From Telopea speciosissima (taxonomy: Eukaryota; Streptophyta; Magnoliopsida; Proteales; Proteaceae), in the NCBI RefSeq assembly GCF_018873765.1, contig NC_057921.1:66639557-66703556 (forward strand): a stretch of DNA of 64,000 nt, read 5' to 3'. Every line of letters begins with the position of its first letter. Within the stretch, counting starts at the first letter, position 1. Positions 1 through 13,100 of the stretch are shown in pieces. The position numbers and the translations under genes were made by a program. The notes under the pieces were generated by a model, which had not been told where the DNA came from, searched no databases, and saw only the letters and a list, made by a program, of their open reading frames with translations.

Positions 1-366
1 TTGAGATTTGAAAATTGAATGAAAAGGGGTTCTGTGTTGCTGCCAAGAGCTGAGTGCGCAGTTCTCATCCCTCCCTCTGATATCCTCTCTTCTCTCTCTA
101 TTACCTCTGTTTGCTTCTCCTTCTTTTCCTTTTGGTATGCTGTTATTACCCTACTCTGTTATTGCAACATTCAATATCTATTCATTCCCTCTTGTTCATG
201 ATCTGGATTGTGTTGCTGTTCAATTATACAAAATTTTTATTATATTTGGTTACCAAGAATTTTGATCTGGCTTTTAATTTTCCAATATACTCATTCCTTT
301 TTATTTCCATTCCTCTATTTCCATTCCTCTATGTATCTTGATTGAGGTTTGGGGTTCCTCTTTCAG
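1..366 (+). other. Intron of the ORMDL gene (left part outside the window)
   Basis: No coding exon is visible here. The stretch is pyrimidine-rich with a long T/C-rich run and ends in a good acceptor (tttcag) directly before the first visible ORMDL exon at 367. The N-terminal half of ORMDL proteins (start codon, first membrane segment) is not encoded here, so the first exon must lie left of the window. The short open frames are unsupported. Confidence 0.6.
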
Positions 367-1827
367 GTCACTTATCACTTCTTCCACTGGAAGAAGGGAA
401 CTCCATTTTCTGAAGATCAAGGTATATATAATGGACTTACTTGGTGGGAGCAGATGGACAATGGCAAGCAGCTCACTCGCAATAGGAAGTTTTTGACTGT
501 TGTACCTATGGTACTGTGAGTATCTTTTATGATATGAACTTTAAATTTTTGCATTCTGAAAGTGATAAAATGACTCAGAGCAATGATTTCTTACTTGTTT
601 CCTTCATTTGTACAACATATCCAATACTAGCCTGTTTCATAATTTGTTGACAGTCAACAACTTGGTGTGCATTCTCAATATGAATGTTGCATGCATAAAA
701 TTTAGTCACCAAATGTAAAATGTGCTTCTGGGATTAATTCTAAGACCGTATTTCCTGCTTTGAGTCTTTTGGGACGATGGTCATTTAGTAGTCACAAATG
801 TGACTGACTCTATTTGACAAGTCATGATAGTCTTGAAAAAATGTTGGATGTGACAAAATGTACTTTGAGACTTCTGTTGATTGAAGTGGACACATGATTT
901 AATGAACCAATGCCCTGCTGAAGTCATGAATCCAAGTTCTGGGCTATTGGATGTTGTTAGGTATTTGAAGAGGTTATTTTTGGTGTAATGTGGTTGTATT
1001 GGCCTCTTTAACTTTATCATAGTTCCAAATTTAGGTTGACTCCTATACTTACTTGGGGGGATGGATGTTGTGAAATGAGATTAAGCGTAATGCAAATCTT
1101 CCACAAGCGAAATTTTATGAGCACAAAATCTCAGTGACATCTTGGATTACTCCACAGATTTTTTTTTTGGGAGCGGGAGATCTTCCAAACAACTTCGGGA
1201 AAATCATTTTTATTTTTATTTTTTTGGATGGATATTAATCAATTCTTTTCATATTAGAGTATGAAAAGGAAATTCCCATTTTTGGTAATATATTTTTCTT
1301 GATGTCCTTCAAATCTAAAATATTGGAATATTGAGATTTGGTTATGACTTTTGAGAGATATATGACTGTTTAATTTGAGCTAAGCAGTGCAGACATGTTA
1401 TGTATATGTTAATAATATTATTATTTTCTGTTCCTTTATATGTTTCTATGCATTGTCATTATATGTATACTTTGGCTTTCACTATTTCCTGTCCTTGAAT
1501 TGATCATTCTGCTTGTTGGGTGACGATGGGATAGGCCTAGGTTCCACAACCAAGTCCATGCAGTAACCATAATTCCAAAATTCATTTTATCTTCAATTGG
1601 TTAAATTAAGAAGAGGTTCTATTGCTTGATCACATGCATCATGAACCGAGATAAATGTTTGATGTAGATGATGAGCATTTAGGGCCCACTCCACTTTGTC
1701 CCTCTCTTCCAACGTCTTTCTCAAGCAACGACTCCTTTTTCAAATGCACTCTTTCCAAGACATTTCCAATGGTTACATTCAAACAGCTATATTCAAATGG
1801 CTCTTTTCCAACAGCTTTTCTTCCCCT

Positions 1828-1901
<74 letters not shown>

Positions 1902-4900
1902 CTTTTTACTTGTAGTAGGTTGATGCGGATCCGGGGTTTGAAAACCCTATTTGGATCGCTTATGGGCCCACCCAATTAACATAAAATCCAAATAATTGAA
2001 GGGCAATGACAATCTTGTAATGGCCAGAATTTTCTAAGGGGTTAAATTGAAAAGTGGATGTGGTTTAAGACACAATTGTCTTTTGTATTTTTTTGCATGG
2101 GGACAATGTTGGAAGCAATTATAAGGTATATGATAAGACAGTAGAGTAAAAGAGGGAGAGGGTACTTTTGGAAGCAACTATAAAAGAAGGTTAGAAATAA
2201 CTCACCATTGGAGTCTTCTTCAACCTTGGAAAAGAGTGCAGGCAGTGGAACCAGCATAGGTTTTGGATGCTCGAACTGACCTAAACAGCCACAGTTTGAC
2301 TCAAAATTTCAGGCAAGGGAAGCTACTCAAATGCGCTACCGAATGCAATGGCAGCTCCATGGATTCACAACTGACTGAAAATAAATCTCTAAAAATAACT
2401 CAGGCGGTGCACAAAAGGCAGCAGGAGGGTAAGAATATAGTGGTAGCAAGGTAGGGAGAAACGAAAAGAAGAAGAGATGAGAGAGGGATTTCAGAGGAGG
2501 AGAGCAATATATGCCGCTCTTGGCAGCCAGGTATTAACCCTAAACTAGTCAATCAATTTCAAAATCCATCCCAAATCGACGGGTTACAAGCCATTATATA
2601 GAGTTAAACACAAGTCCTAATTTTACCTTGAAACTGAAACAGTAGTCGACTCGAACTTGGACTTAAAACTAAAACACAAATTTAAATCCTACTTACTATT
2701 AGTGATTCTAAAAAGATAAAAATATAAAAAAAAATAAATTATATCATTATCTCTTATGAATCCTATGCCTAACTGCATCAAAGGTAGAGTTGATAATTTG
2801 TATTTTGAAACTTGTGGGTGTTCCATGGTGAGGCTATTATGAGTTTGAGGTTCTCTAGTAATCTCCATGAGATCGCAGAGTTAAGTGGTCCTCTCTGAAC
2901 CTTGTTATCTTGTATTTTTCTTTATTTATTTTATTTTGAATTCTTTCCTTTTGAGTTGCATCAATGTTTCCAATCAAATAGTTTTACATAGAGCTATATT
3001 AATAGCAGATCATTTTTGTGGTATATTTAGCTGCTTTTTGATTTGGATTTGCTTATCCCGCCAAATGTTAGAGGTTGAGGCTTTTATTTTTTGGGTTTTC
3101 ATTTTAATGAGCTGAATTTATAAGCCCATATAGTGGGAATAAAGTTAGTACAGGTGTTAGTAGTTGAGTGTTTGAGTTAGATTAGAATACTTAATAGTTA
3201 GATAGAGTTTTGTTTTGAGTTTATTCATTTTATCAAGTGTGTTAGAGTGATTAAGAGTACTTTTATGAATTTAAGAATTTTAGAAGGTTTTTATATATGT
3301 AATAGACTCCAATCAATTGGAGATGATTTGAGTAAAGAATATTAGTTTTTTTTTTTTTGAAGAGTTTTGGTGTTGCTGACCAGTGCATACGGGATTGGTA
3401 TCCCAAACCTGATTTCTTCTCTTCTCCTCTGTTCTTCCTCCCAAGAAAACCGTTCTCATCTCTTCCCTTTCTCCTGACATCGATCTGATCACAAATTTGA
3501 TTATTGGGCCTGCTAGCATCTGTGATCCGTAATCTGAATTTTCAGATTGCATCAGTATCCCCCCAGGGAAGGGGTTTGTTCTCCCATATACATAGGTTCT
3601 ATTGTATATGCTTGTCACTTGTCAGTAAATGAAGAATTGTATTAGTTAAAACTAAAAAAAAATAAAAATAGTGTTGGAGTCCGAATCTGAGGAGTGGGAG
3701 AAAACTGGTATGCTTTAAGAAATTTGCGAATGTAGTGCTTAATGACATGTGGAATAGGTGTATGATTTAGGCTGTGCCAATTAAACAGAAAAGAGTTTGG
3801 GTCTGGACAATTGAAAGTATATGCTGGAGGGGGAAAAAGTTCATGAAAACCATTCGAGCTTTAGAAATCACACCTAGAGTTTCTAAAAGCATCAAATCGA
3901 ATTAAATCTTGAGAAACTTAGATTTATCTCGTTACTGGCAGGCAACCAATGGTCTTAATTCATTCTGTATAGTGTAATCAGCTACATTTACTTTGCATAT
4001 GGCATAACTTGACCGGACTTTGCTTGGGACTTCTAGTTTACATAAAACTCTTGATAGAAAAGAGGGGGGGGGTAGAAGAAGAAGGGATTTAAGAATCTCA
4101 ATATCAACATTGGATAGTTACTTTTGCCTTTATCCCACATTATTTTTTAAGGAGCTTGGTTTCTAAAGGGTAGGTGAAACAACCCCCCCCCCCCCCAAAA
4201 AAAAAAAAAAAAAGGGTCAATATTTTTAGAAGAAAGACCACTCGAAAACTAGAATATAACTAAAAAAAATCAATGTAAAGCTAGCTAAAAATAATTTTAA
4301 AGTTGATGTGCCTAGAGATTAGTGTGATCCATTGGACCAATCAATGCCATAGTGGGTCACACTTGAGAATCACACATACTTAGGGCCTGGATCTGTCCTG
4401 TATTCTTCCTTCAGAATTCACTGACCACACTTTTGTATTATCTTTGTTACTTCTGACCTCCTGGCCTATGGGGAGACTTCTTATGCTAGGTCGAGTCATT
4501 GAGTGTCTCCATGTTGTTGCCTTGGCTTGTAGAGAACTGTTACCACTCAGATGTTTGTTGAATTGGATTAGGAAACCAAAGGCACAAGTGGAACTGATAT
4601 CATGAGTGATACTAGCAGACTGGTTGGGGAGTTGGCTTTCTTCCATTGCCATTGAAGGAATTGGATTCAGTGAAATGATTGAACAGGAGAGGTGAGGATC
4701 TGTCTGTGATGATTGGAGACCCTTGGTATGCTATTTTGGAAAGCTTTCAAGATATTACCTTGTGGAGGACTAACTTCACAGTGAGCAGAAGGGCTGAATG
4801 GGCTCTGAGAGCCCGAAACCCATGGTTGGACATTCATGTGAATGGAGATGGATCTATGAATGAGGTGATTGACTAAGCCTCACTCCTGGCGTGATTAAAT

Positions 4901-5876
4901 TTGTTCCAAAGAAACACAAATCTTGTTTGAGAGTGAGCTCCAGGGTCAAGTATTTAAATTAACCTCAACTGCATTTGTTTTTTTGTGGTTGAGGGGGGGG
5001 GGTGTTGGGAAGGTAACTGTTGGACCAGAAGATAACAAAACTGATAGCTTTCAGGTTTCTTGTTTATCATTTATGTTTCTTGGTTTTTGCTCTAGGGGTG
5101 AAAATTTCATCCTGCTGTGGGTCTTGCTACCTCATCTTTTTAAATATATTTAACGCCATTGACCAGCATAATTTGCAAATTGGTAACTTATATTTGATAG
5201 TGTGCTGTCTGATATGGTGGGTTCTCACTTGTTATTTTGTACTACTTGGCCACTGTGTGAAACTTTTATTTGATATGGAAGTTCCAATCTAAAAAGTGGG
5301 AAGCGGGAAACAATAAGAGTTGAAAACCAATTATACAGAATCAAAGGAATAGCAGAGAGTGCATGGTTGTCATGGCTTTGCCTAGGCAACAAGGTGCCCC
5401 TGGAAGTCCAGACCCAAAAACCTAATGATCTTGCCCTCCACATTTTATAAATTTCAACCATTTCTTGCTTTTCTACCCTTCTATTATTCTATAATCTCAT
5501 TTACCCCCTCCTTTGTGTTCTCCATTTTTTGACCTTTATGACCCTACAGTATACATTTATTTACACATTTAACAAATACCTGAAAATTTTTACATATGAT
5601 GCTTGCCGTGGGTGCTTTGGCCTGATAGACTGTTAGTATATTTTCTAATTTCTGTTATACAAAACCTAATGAGATGCCCACTCTTCTGAAGGTTTACCAA
5701 TTGAAGATCCATTTTATTAACTCTGTTTCTGTTGCAGGTACTTGATTGCCTCGCACACAACTGACTACCAACATCCGATGCTCTTCCTGAACACTCTTGC
5801 GGTGTTTGTACTGGTGGTTGCCAAATTCCCAAACATGCACAAGGTCCGCATCTTTGGAATCAATGGAGACCACTGA
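367..5876 (+). CDS. ORMDL family protein (ORM1/ORM2-type), 3' part of the gene, two exons
   Basis: ORMDL proteins are small ER membrane proteins that bind serine palmitoyltransferase and restrain sphingolipid synthesis. Two exons are visible: 367-515 and 5738-5876 (stop TGA 5874-5876). The first encodes [14 protein letters not shown] then [20 protein letters not shown] and [15 protein letters not shown]. The second continues [20 protein letters not shown], a membrane-like stretch, and [16 protein letters not shown]. These are the highly conserved central and C-terminal segments of plant ORMDLs. The splice is GT-AG (gtgagt...ttgcag) with the Leu codon split CT/G. About 95 residues are visible; the N-terminal part is off the left edge, so the gene is partial in this window only. 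The intron is 5222 bp, long for this family, and is padded with repeats. No frameshift or stop breaks the visible part. Confidence 0.93.
1831..1900. repeat. Compound (TC)n(TA)n microsatellite
   Basis: About 14 TC units run directly into about 20 TA units with one G interruption near 1894. It lies in the ORMDL intron. The Ser/Leu- and Tyr/Ile-repeat open frames across it on both strands are artefacts of the repeat. Confidence 0.95.
4183..4213. repeat. Poly(C) 14 followed by poly(A) 17
   Basis: A run of 14 C passes directly into 17 A. It is one of more than ten C/G homopolymers of about 8 to 22 bases in this window. Confidence 0.9.
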
Positions 5877-7674
5877 GTTGACCCATAGATGACAAGGCAC
5901 TGTGGTTGTACTTCTGTAAAAGCCTTCAATCGTTGATGGTTTATATTCCTGTACAGGAGTCAGGATTGGAAGGGGTACTTTACTTTTCTTTTATCCTTTT
6001 ACTTGACAAGTGAGCGTTGTTTGGCATGGACTGCTTTTACAAAGTTATATTTGTCTGTTAGATATGAGAATAATAAGTGTATTTGATATCCACTGTACAG
6101 TTGAAAAATTCTCCTGGAGAATTTTTAGTGCTGTTATTCTCATCTTCTCAGAACTCCAAATTCAGTATAGGCTTTTCTTTAACATGTATTTCTCTCAATA
6201 CACCTGGATGAGTTCTACCCTTGGGAATGGAAATGCCAACATGACTCACTGACCATCAAGAGGATAATCCTCCCTTCGACATGATTTTAAGTGACCAAGT
6301 CATTGATCTCCCCTAATGCCTGTAATGGTACAAGAAGAATTGTCCCTTTACAACCCCTTCTGCCCCGTAGTGCCCTTTCACCCAAGCTTGGTGCTGGAAC
6401 TGTGTGTTAGGCCTGAAGATGACTTGGCAACTTAATGCTAGATTGGACCCTTTGTCAGGCTTATGGCTTTTATGGCCCTCATGGGGGACCCAGTGGATTG
6501 GCCACGAACCAACCCATTTTTGGGAATTGTTACAACTGCATTTCCCTGGTCAGGTGCACATTTGAGCTATGTTTTGTATGCATTCTCACAATCTATAATG
6601 TGTTCTGGAGTGACAAAAATGTTGTTTGGTACAGGTTCTGATTTAGAATTCCTAGAATGGGTTCAAGAACAGTACATTTTTGTCGTTCCAGAGTGCATTC
6701 TAGACCCCATAATGGATACCAAAGACCACCAAGTGGATACAGTATATGGCTCACTATCTGCTATTTCTACCAGCTTCTCTCCCCCTACCCCTCTGCCCGT
6801 TTCTCTACTTTGCTCTTTTTTATTTGGGATTGGGGGCTTTGTGGGGTCCTACTGTAAAGAAACTTTCCATATGACTGAGACTTACTGGCATGTGGATTCC
6901 TTTTGAGATGTCATTCTGAGTGGATTTAAAGCTTTGCGGACAGACCCCTCTGACAATCGCAAATCCTTCTGCATATGCTCCTCATTTTAGAGTGTGTGGT
7001 TGGTGTAAGGTAAAGTGGCCCTTTTGAGATTCCTCCCCCGCCCCCCCCCCCCCCCTCTCTTTGTACATTCATAAATCTCAAGCAAAAGCAAAGGAAATTT
7101 ATAGGGAATAGCCTCAACCCCAGCCCCATTATTTCGTTGTGTTGAGCTTTGCCCATCTTTCAGGGAAAATGCTAGCCTGCTAACTACATATCAAAATGGG
7201 TATTATCTCCGTTTTCAGCATTACATAAGTGGTTGAAAGTAACATAAAAAATAACTGGAGAAGCCACCCAGACTGATTACCTTGCTGCAACCCAATAATT
7301 AAATTAAAACTATCTATCCAGATCTCTACTCTCATGAATTCCTTCTCGTGTTTTGTTCAACTTCAGCTGCATTTCTGATTTCCCTATTTGTCGATGATCT
7401 TTAAATTTTTGGGGAAAATTGCGGACTCACCCGTCGATTTTCTCTGGATCAATTTGATTAATACACGACCTTTTGTGATTTGCTTCAGGATTCCAAAGGT
7501 TCTCACTTTTCTGCAGAAAATCAAGGATTTGATTCAATACTCTGGTTTTATTGAAAGCCCAGATAAAGGTTTCATTTACTGTCTATAACGAAGTTTTAAG
7601 TTACAGACCGCATTGAGGTTTATGGGCAATTCTTTGATTGATTGTATACCAAATTTATTCGTCATTTCAATTGT
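5877..7674. other. ORMDL 3' untranslated region and spacer
   Basis: The 3' UTR presumably covers the first few hundred bases; an AATAAT-like polyadenylation motif lies at about 6067-6073. Beyond it there is no recognisable gene. A 147-codon open frame at 6463-6906 lacks family motifs. A run of about 16 C, preceded by interrupted C-rich sequence, sits at 7034-7056. The rest is unique spacer. Confidence 0.5.
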
Positions 7675-7930
7675 ATGGTTGTCCCATGCGTGGACTGCAG
7701 TTTTGGAATTGGTATCGAATCGATACCAATACGATCCGTATTGGCCAAATCGGACCATTTCCCCTCAAAATTTTGATACCTTGATTTTTTTTTTCAAAGA
7801 CCGTTTACCACCTCCCCTCTGTTTTTATCTCTAATTTGAAATTAGGTAGGTATCGAAATTGGTCATGGTTGAAACTGGTATGAATCAACCGATACGGCCT
7901 ATCTGATACCAAAACCTAAAACCATGTGTC
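7675..7930. repeat. Dispersed GGTATCGG-type repeat, copy 1
   Basis: The stretch carries repeated short motifs such as ggtatcgaatcgatacc, ttggccaaatcggacc and ccgatac, and ends gataccaaaacctaaaacc. The reverse complement of that end, ggttttaggtatcgg, is the left end of the copy at about 19530-19725. Related sequence is at 22905-22990, 46640-46850, 58370-58620 and 59310-59530. It is probably an old non-autonomous transposon family; its class is not determined. Confidence 0.55.
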
Positions 7931-8028
7931 TATGTATTGGACGGTTTGGACTTATTGGGTTCCCACCACTTCTTTTGCCACCTTGTCTTTTTTTTTTTTT
8001 TTTTCCTCTGTTTTCCTTTTCCAGTAAG

Positions 8029-8840
8029 GCTGTGTTTGGTATGCATTCTTGGAATAGATTATGTTAGAAATCTGAACAAAAAGGAGAGGACAGAAAGAAG
8101 GCCTGAGTCAAATGAAATGCACCCTCCTAATCCTGCAAAGGGTTGCAACAAACCTGCCTCCCAAGATAAATCAGGCGGACTGTTACTGGTTGCAGGGACA
8201 GTAACATTGTGAAGCTATCAGAGATATTTTGATCATCTGGACTGAGAGAATTCGTGGCCCATTTATAGGCCCACAAGGCCTGTTCGGATGGGTCACACCC
8301 ATTGGCTCATATGGCTTGACCTGACAGGTCATGACTATTGGGCTGGGCTCCCTTGGCTGTTCGTGTGGGCTGCAACTCTTGGGGTCAATGTTAAACCAAG
8401 GGTTGCACTCCCTCTTTGATCAGCCACCGATCCAACGGTCGGATCGATCCTAAGCACCCTTTGATCAGACACCGTCGATCCCGAAAAGATTAAGGCGACA
8501 TACTGCGAAGTGCAAAGTGCGCCATCAAAGCGCCACATTGCGCCTCACGCACGCGCGCATACGCGCTCGGACGGGTACCGTCCTCGCTCGCAAGTGCACC
8601 GTACAATCTCTTCTAGCATTACATGTAATAATAATAACTACTTACTACTAACACATATAAACCCAATGAGCTTTCCTTTCATAGCCGATGTGGGACTAAA
8701 AGTCCACATCAATATTTTGAAAAATTCTAACAGATTATGAGTCTAGAACACATTTTAAAACTCAATTTTTCTCTACTTTCTCGCTTTAGAAAACGTTCTA
8801 GACCCATAATCTATCCTGAGAATACATTCAAACACATCCC
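8029..8840. mobile_element. Foldback MITE, split by a solo LTR
   Basis: The left arm begins ggctgtgtttggtatgcatt and continues through aatagatta into tgagtctagaac after the inserted LTR is removed. The right arm (about 8794-8840) is its reverse complement, with gttctagacccataatctat and a matching terminal cattcaaacacatccc. The arms match over about 45 bases with few differences. Without the insert the MITE is about 140 bp. The terminal sequence resembles hAT-like plant MITEs, but I could not read an 8-bp TSD, so the class is inferred. Confidence 0.75.
8062..8732. mobile_element. Solo LTR of a retrotransposon with 5-bp TSD
   Basis: The 671-bp stretch starts TGTTAGAA and ends TTCTAACA, the TG...CA inverted termini of a plant LTR. 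It is flanked on both sides by GATTA (8057-8061 and 8733-8737), a perfect 5-bp target duplication. Near the right end is gatgtgggactaa, a motif common in plant LTR ends. There is no second LTR, gag or pol, so it is a solo LTR left by recombination. It sits inside the foldback MITE at 8029-8840. The short open frames within it are not genes. Confidence 0.85.
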
Positions 8841-9604
8841 AAAATGTATTCAAAATTAGGCTTTGCTTTGTTAGAAGTGAAATAAAAAACATTTTAAAAG
8901 GAGTTTTCTGATCATTGCCAAGTATGATAGTATAGACTTTAAATGGTGTAACTTTGAGGATAATAATCCTCCTATATCCTTGTATCCTTCTTTTGCTTAG
9001 TTTTATATGTTTTTAATTCCATTAAAAAAAAAAAAAAAAAAACTCACAAACATAGAAAATATGATGAGTAAAATTCATTCCAATATTCATCCAAACTACC
9101 ATTTAATATTCTCGTGTATGCAGTGTCAAAACTCACCTCAATTGAATATTTTTTAAGAATTTTATCTTCACTCGTTCATCTAACCCAATAGGGTCTAACT
9201 AAACCTTTCATTTATTTTTTTGAGCCTTTGTCTCAGTAAGTCTGGTCTAGATGGAACCTGAAAATTAAGTTAGAGGGTGGGTTGGAAATGGCCACAAAAT
9301 CTGAGATCCGTACAATGCTGCTATATAGCATGAATCATGCCAATTACAAAAATCACTTCGTCATCAGCATTACCATTATAGGAATTCTGGTTCAATGAAA
9401 ATAGGGAAAATGATGTATACACGACATTTTATATATACATCATCTAACACATTCTCTCATTTTTCTGATCATTAATACTTTTGGGCTACCAATTGTACAC
9501 TCCGATTACCATTGAAAGGGATGTTTCCCTCGCTAACGTATTTGATGAAAATATTAGTGCATATGTTCATTCTCTCCATGTGGTAATTTTTCTAGCGTTG
9601 GCAT

Positions 9605-9640
9605 CTCTCTCTCTCTCTCTCTCCATATATATATATATGA
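9605..9640. repeat. TC then TA microsatellite
   Basis: A short (TC)n tract passes into (TA)n, as at 1831-1900 but shorter. No gene lies nearby. Confidence 0.85.
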
Positions 9641-9879
9641 AATTTTTTGTTGTAATCAAGGTTAGTGAAAAAGAAAAGGTAACATTACTTCTTTTGCCCT
9701 TTTAGTATAAATAATGCTTTGTTTTCCCATGAGAAAAAAATTCTCTTAATTTTCATGTAAATTTGAAGAGTATACATGACAATGACAACTTTGATTCACC
9801 AAAAAAGAGACAATGACAACTTTGTTTTTTAGAATAAATATTTTGCAAATCAGCCCAAAATTCCCTAAGAGCAAAGGGG

Positions 9880-9932
9880 GGAGAGAGAGAGAGAGAGAGA
9901 GACAGAGAGGCCCGGGGGGCGGGGGGGGATTG
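9880..9932. repeat. GA microsatellite followed by G-rich tract
   Basis: About ten GA units are followed by interrupted GA and then runs of six and eight G. The tract directly abuts the MITE at 9933-10097. Confidence 0.85.
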
Positions 9933-10097
9933 TGCTCCTCTCCAGGGAGCCCAACGCCCAGGGAGTGCCCAGGGGGCATCCAACCGTTGGGCTTTGCTTC
10001 GCACATCCTGACAGCTGATTGTGCACGCATCCGGTACAGCCCAGCCATTAGATCCCCCCCAAGCACTCCCTGGGCGTTGGGTCCCTGGAGAGGAGCA
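9933..10097. mobile_element. MITE with near-perfect 35-bp terminal inverted repeats (family B)
   Basis: The left arm (9933-9968) starts tgctcctctccagggagccc and continues aacgcccagggagtgc. The right arm (10063-10097) is its reverse complement apart from about one indel. The element is 165 bp with no coding capacity. A diverged relative with the same type of end lies at 34236-34346. The near-identity of the arms suggests a fairly recent insertion. No TSD was identified with confidence. Confidence 0.85.
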
Positions 10098-13000
10098 GAA
10101 TGGGGAGGGGGTGGCTGTATCTAATCTATGAGATTTTGCATAAGACCTAGATTGAAGAACACCTTTTGGGTGCCAAGAATCTAACCAGAGAAAAGTCTCT
10201 CCCATCATCCATGCAAGTCATAACAAAATTTGACACCGTATGCCTAAGGTGGAGAATCTTTCTCCATGACCAAGAAAAATTCGATGGTCCAAATAGATTC
10301 AATTCCATTTTAAGAGGATGTGAGTAAAGTCAATCCACCAAGAAAGAGTAAAGTCTAGCAGCAATTCTCCAAACCAGTTTCTCTTCCTTTGCAACTCTAG
10401 GTGTGCAAGAAATTAGAGCTTTTCTTGCTTTTCCAAAGGAAAGAGCACATTAAGGATCTAATCTTCTAAATGATGTTATTTAGAATCCCCAACATCCCAG
10501 ACCAATAGAGATACGAGGTTTGCATAATCAACCTGATGAGCTTCAACCAACCTGCATATATATGAAAATGCTCTACTTTTCCAAAACTAGAAACTCTTAA
10601 CCTTGATTTAATAAACTTTTGGAAATAAGACAACAGACAAAGGTTATAACTTTTCCGTTCACCTTTTTGGTGACAACAAGAAACACCCCCTCGCATGGTT
10701 TTTTTTATTTATTTTCTCTCTCCCTAACCACCGTACGCAGTGCATATTGCCATTAGTGTGGCATAGGAGATTCCTCCCACACTGGCAGCATGGAAAGCCC
10801 TACTTTCTATTACTAGTGAAGACATTATCATCTCACCGTGCACATAGACACCTTGCCTAACCATGCAATTATAATCTTGTGTTGTTGTTGTTTGATAGCT
10901 CTTTCTTTTGTTTCGTTTTGATTTCTTTAACATCTATATTTTTCAATTTTCTACATTACCCAGTCCCAATCTCACTGTCCCATTTGAATTGGTTTGCTAT
11001 GCTAATCCATCACTCACCACATTTTGCTATATAAGGTTAATGATCATAAAGTCCTTGTCCTATTCCAGAAGGAGGGAATAAGATTTGCTCCTCTCAAAAA
11101 CAAGAAAAAGACGAAAATTAAAACCAAAACCTAGAGGAGGCCTAGAAGTCTAGAACCACCTAGAATCAAATTGGTGTTTTTATTCTTCAAAATGCTCTTC
11201 ATTTCCCTTTTTTTTTCTACTTTTTTATTCTTGTTGGGATTGGGTTGCATGGGAGAAACAAACAAGTTAGAAAAAAGGTCACAGAGTTAGACTTTTAAAT
11301 ATATATACATATATTATTCAAAGATTTAAGAAAAAAATTTTACACTTTAGATGAAGAAGCTAGTTACCCAAAAGCCAAGCCAACAGCTAAGAAAACTGTT
11401 AAGTTAGTTAATTGACTCCAACTAAAAAAACTGCAAGAGACTGATGGCTGGCTCAAATACTTAGGGTTTTCATTATTTAGAGACCAGAGTAACTGTAATA
11501 TGAAGAATCATGAATCCCACCACAACCCATTTAGACAATTAATGGGTACCCCCCAAAAAAGCACTTAAAATTGAAATCAACAAACCTCAATTATCATTTT
11601 TTGTCACCGAAAGCTGAAGCCCTGAAGCTTGTATATATATCTTCATTTGTTGCTTAAAGTTTAAACACAGTAAGTGGGGAACACCTCAAAACAAAAACAA
11701 AAAATATATATATAATAGAAGCATGGAAGGGTCCATTTGTAGACTTTTGGACGGATTGCAGAGGTGGGAGTGAGAGATTATGGTATTCCTGGGGCACGCT
11801 TGCCTAAGGGAATGTTTATGGGTCCCTTTTGATGACCAAAGTTGGGTGGGTTGTCAGAAATCTTTTTTTTTTTTTTGTTTTAAACACAAAAAGAGGGAAG
11901 AGATGGCATGGGAAGTAATGATCTTACATATAGAAAAGGAGGCAACTTGACAAGCCTTCGTAGAGTGGTGGATTTAGAAATTATTAGGTGGGCTTTTGGT
12001 TGAGGCAGGTAATTTAACTGGTTCTCAAGTCAATACAACTTGTTACAGAGCTGTTGAGCTCCATTTGTTTGTGTTTCTTAAAAATTAAAAACTAATGAAG
12101 AGGAAAGAGGTACTGATTTTGTGTTCTTTTAATTCCTTTTTAGAACTTTCCTTAAAGTTGATCTACCATTACAGTTAGTTGTTCCTGTTCTTCTCCAACT
12201 CATTAATTTGCTTCATGGAAGTGATGTGAGTAAAACCTGGACTTTCCTGACCTTACCTGCTTCCAAGAAGAAATTAAAACAAAAGGGGTTTGTTTGGGTA
12301 GAGAGGGGAAGAAAGGGAGACAAGCTGAACCAAATTCAAAGACAATATATAATTTCAAATCTCTGCTTCCACCCACTTGAATGGAACTAATAATACTATC
12401 AATGATGAAAATAAAATTAAGAATTAAGAAAGAAAGAGAATAACTAATGAAGACACTCAAAAACCTTTTATGTTAAATTAAAAATAAACAAATTAAACAA
12501 GTCATTCTTCTATCCATAATACTCCTTACACAGTTCCACATTTCACAAACTCTTGATACCTACAACTTGAAAATTATATGTACCAAAGCTCATCAACAGC
12601 TAGCATAATGGCAGTACTGGGTGCCCCTTTGTGTAATCTTTTTCTTGTGATAGAAGATGTATATAAAGGCCATACAGCAAGCCCTAGAAGTAGTAGTAGC
12701 CTTGGTTCTCTTATATATATTGCCCTGCAAAAGAAAAAAAAATATGGCTTTTCTTGACCTCTTCTTCTATTCCTAAACATCATTCCTTGACACCCTCTTG
12801 AAGCCAATCTAAAATAAGCTTCAAATGTTTGTAATGACGAAGAGTAGAGTGAAGAAAACAAGGAAAAAGGGAAGAAGTGAAGGGAATAAAGGAAAATTAA
12901 AATAAAAAAAAGGAGGGAGGGAGGGAGGGAGGGAGGGGGAGGGGGGGGGGGGCAGAATCCATGTATCCTATTTGTTAGTTCTATAGAACTCCAAACAAGT

Positions 13001-13100
13001 CACCCACCATGCAAATAAAAAAGAGAAAAGAAGAAGAAAAAAAAAAAGCCCAATATTTTCTTCTTGTTGTACTTTTACTTGATCTTCTTCTTCTTCTTCT
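10098..13100. other. Spacer and Dof 3' flank
   Basis: No protein gene was recognised. The sequence is AT-rich with several A and T runs. The part next to the Dof stop codon (about 12500-13100) probably contains that gene's 3' UTR (- strand) and holds a GGGA microsatellite. A 95-codon frame on the - strand at 12574-12861 has no known motif and probably lies in or beyond that UTR. Confidence 0.5.
12911..12952. repeat. (GGGA)n microsatellite ending in poly(G)
   Basis: About seven GGGA units run into a G tract of more than ten bases, with G-quadruplex potential. It lies in the presumed 3' flank of the Dof gene. Confidence 0.9.

Larger units (their letters stand above)
516..5737 (+). other. 5.2 kb ORMDL intron rich in low-complexity sequence
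   Basis: The intron carries a TC/TA microsatellite (1831-1900), a C/A homopolymer junction (4183-4213), other A or T runs, and otherwise unique AT-rich sequence. A 65-codon open frame at 4679-4876 and a 90-codon antisense frame at 4380-4652 resemble nothing I recognise. The sequence around 5360-5395 faintly resembles the ends of the inverted-repeat element at 51844-52900. No complete transposon could be delimited. Confidence 0.6.

Noticed and set aside
1655..1979. Several Ser/Leu- and Tyr/Ile-repeat frames
   Set aside because: Produced by the TC/TA microsatellite read in different frames.
4679..4876. 65-codon frame in the ORMDL intron with protein-like composition
   Set aside because: No recognisable homology, no splice or retrotransposon context; kept only as a note.
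6463..6906. 147-codon open frame on the + strand
   Set aside because: No family motif, starts after the ORMDL 3' UTR region, overlapping frames are equally open; treated as chance.
9753..10208. Open frames of 103-151 codons on both strands
   Set aside because: They cross the GA/G-rich tract and the inverted repeats of the MITE at 9933-10097; the composition is that of the repeats.
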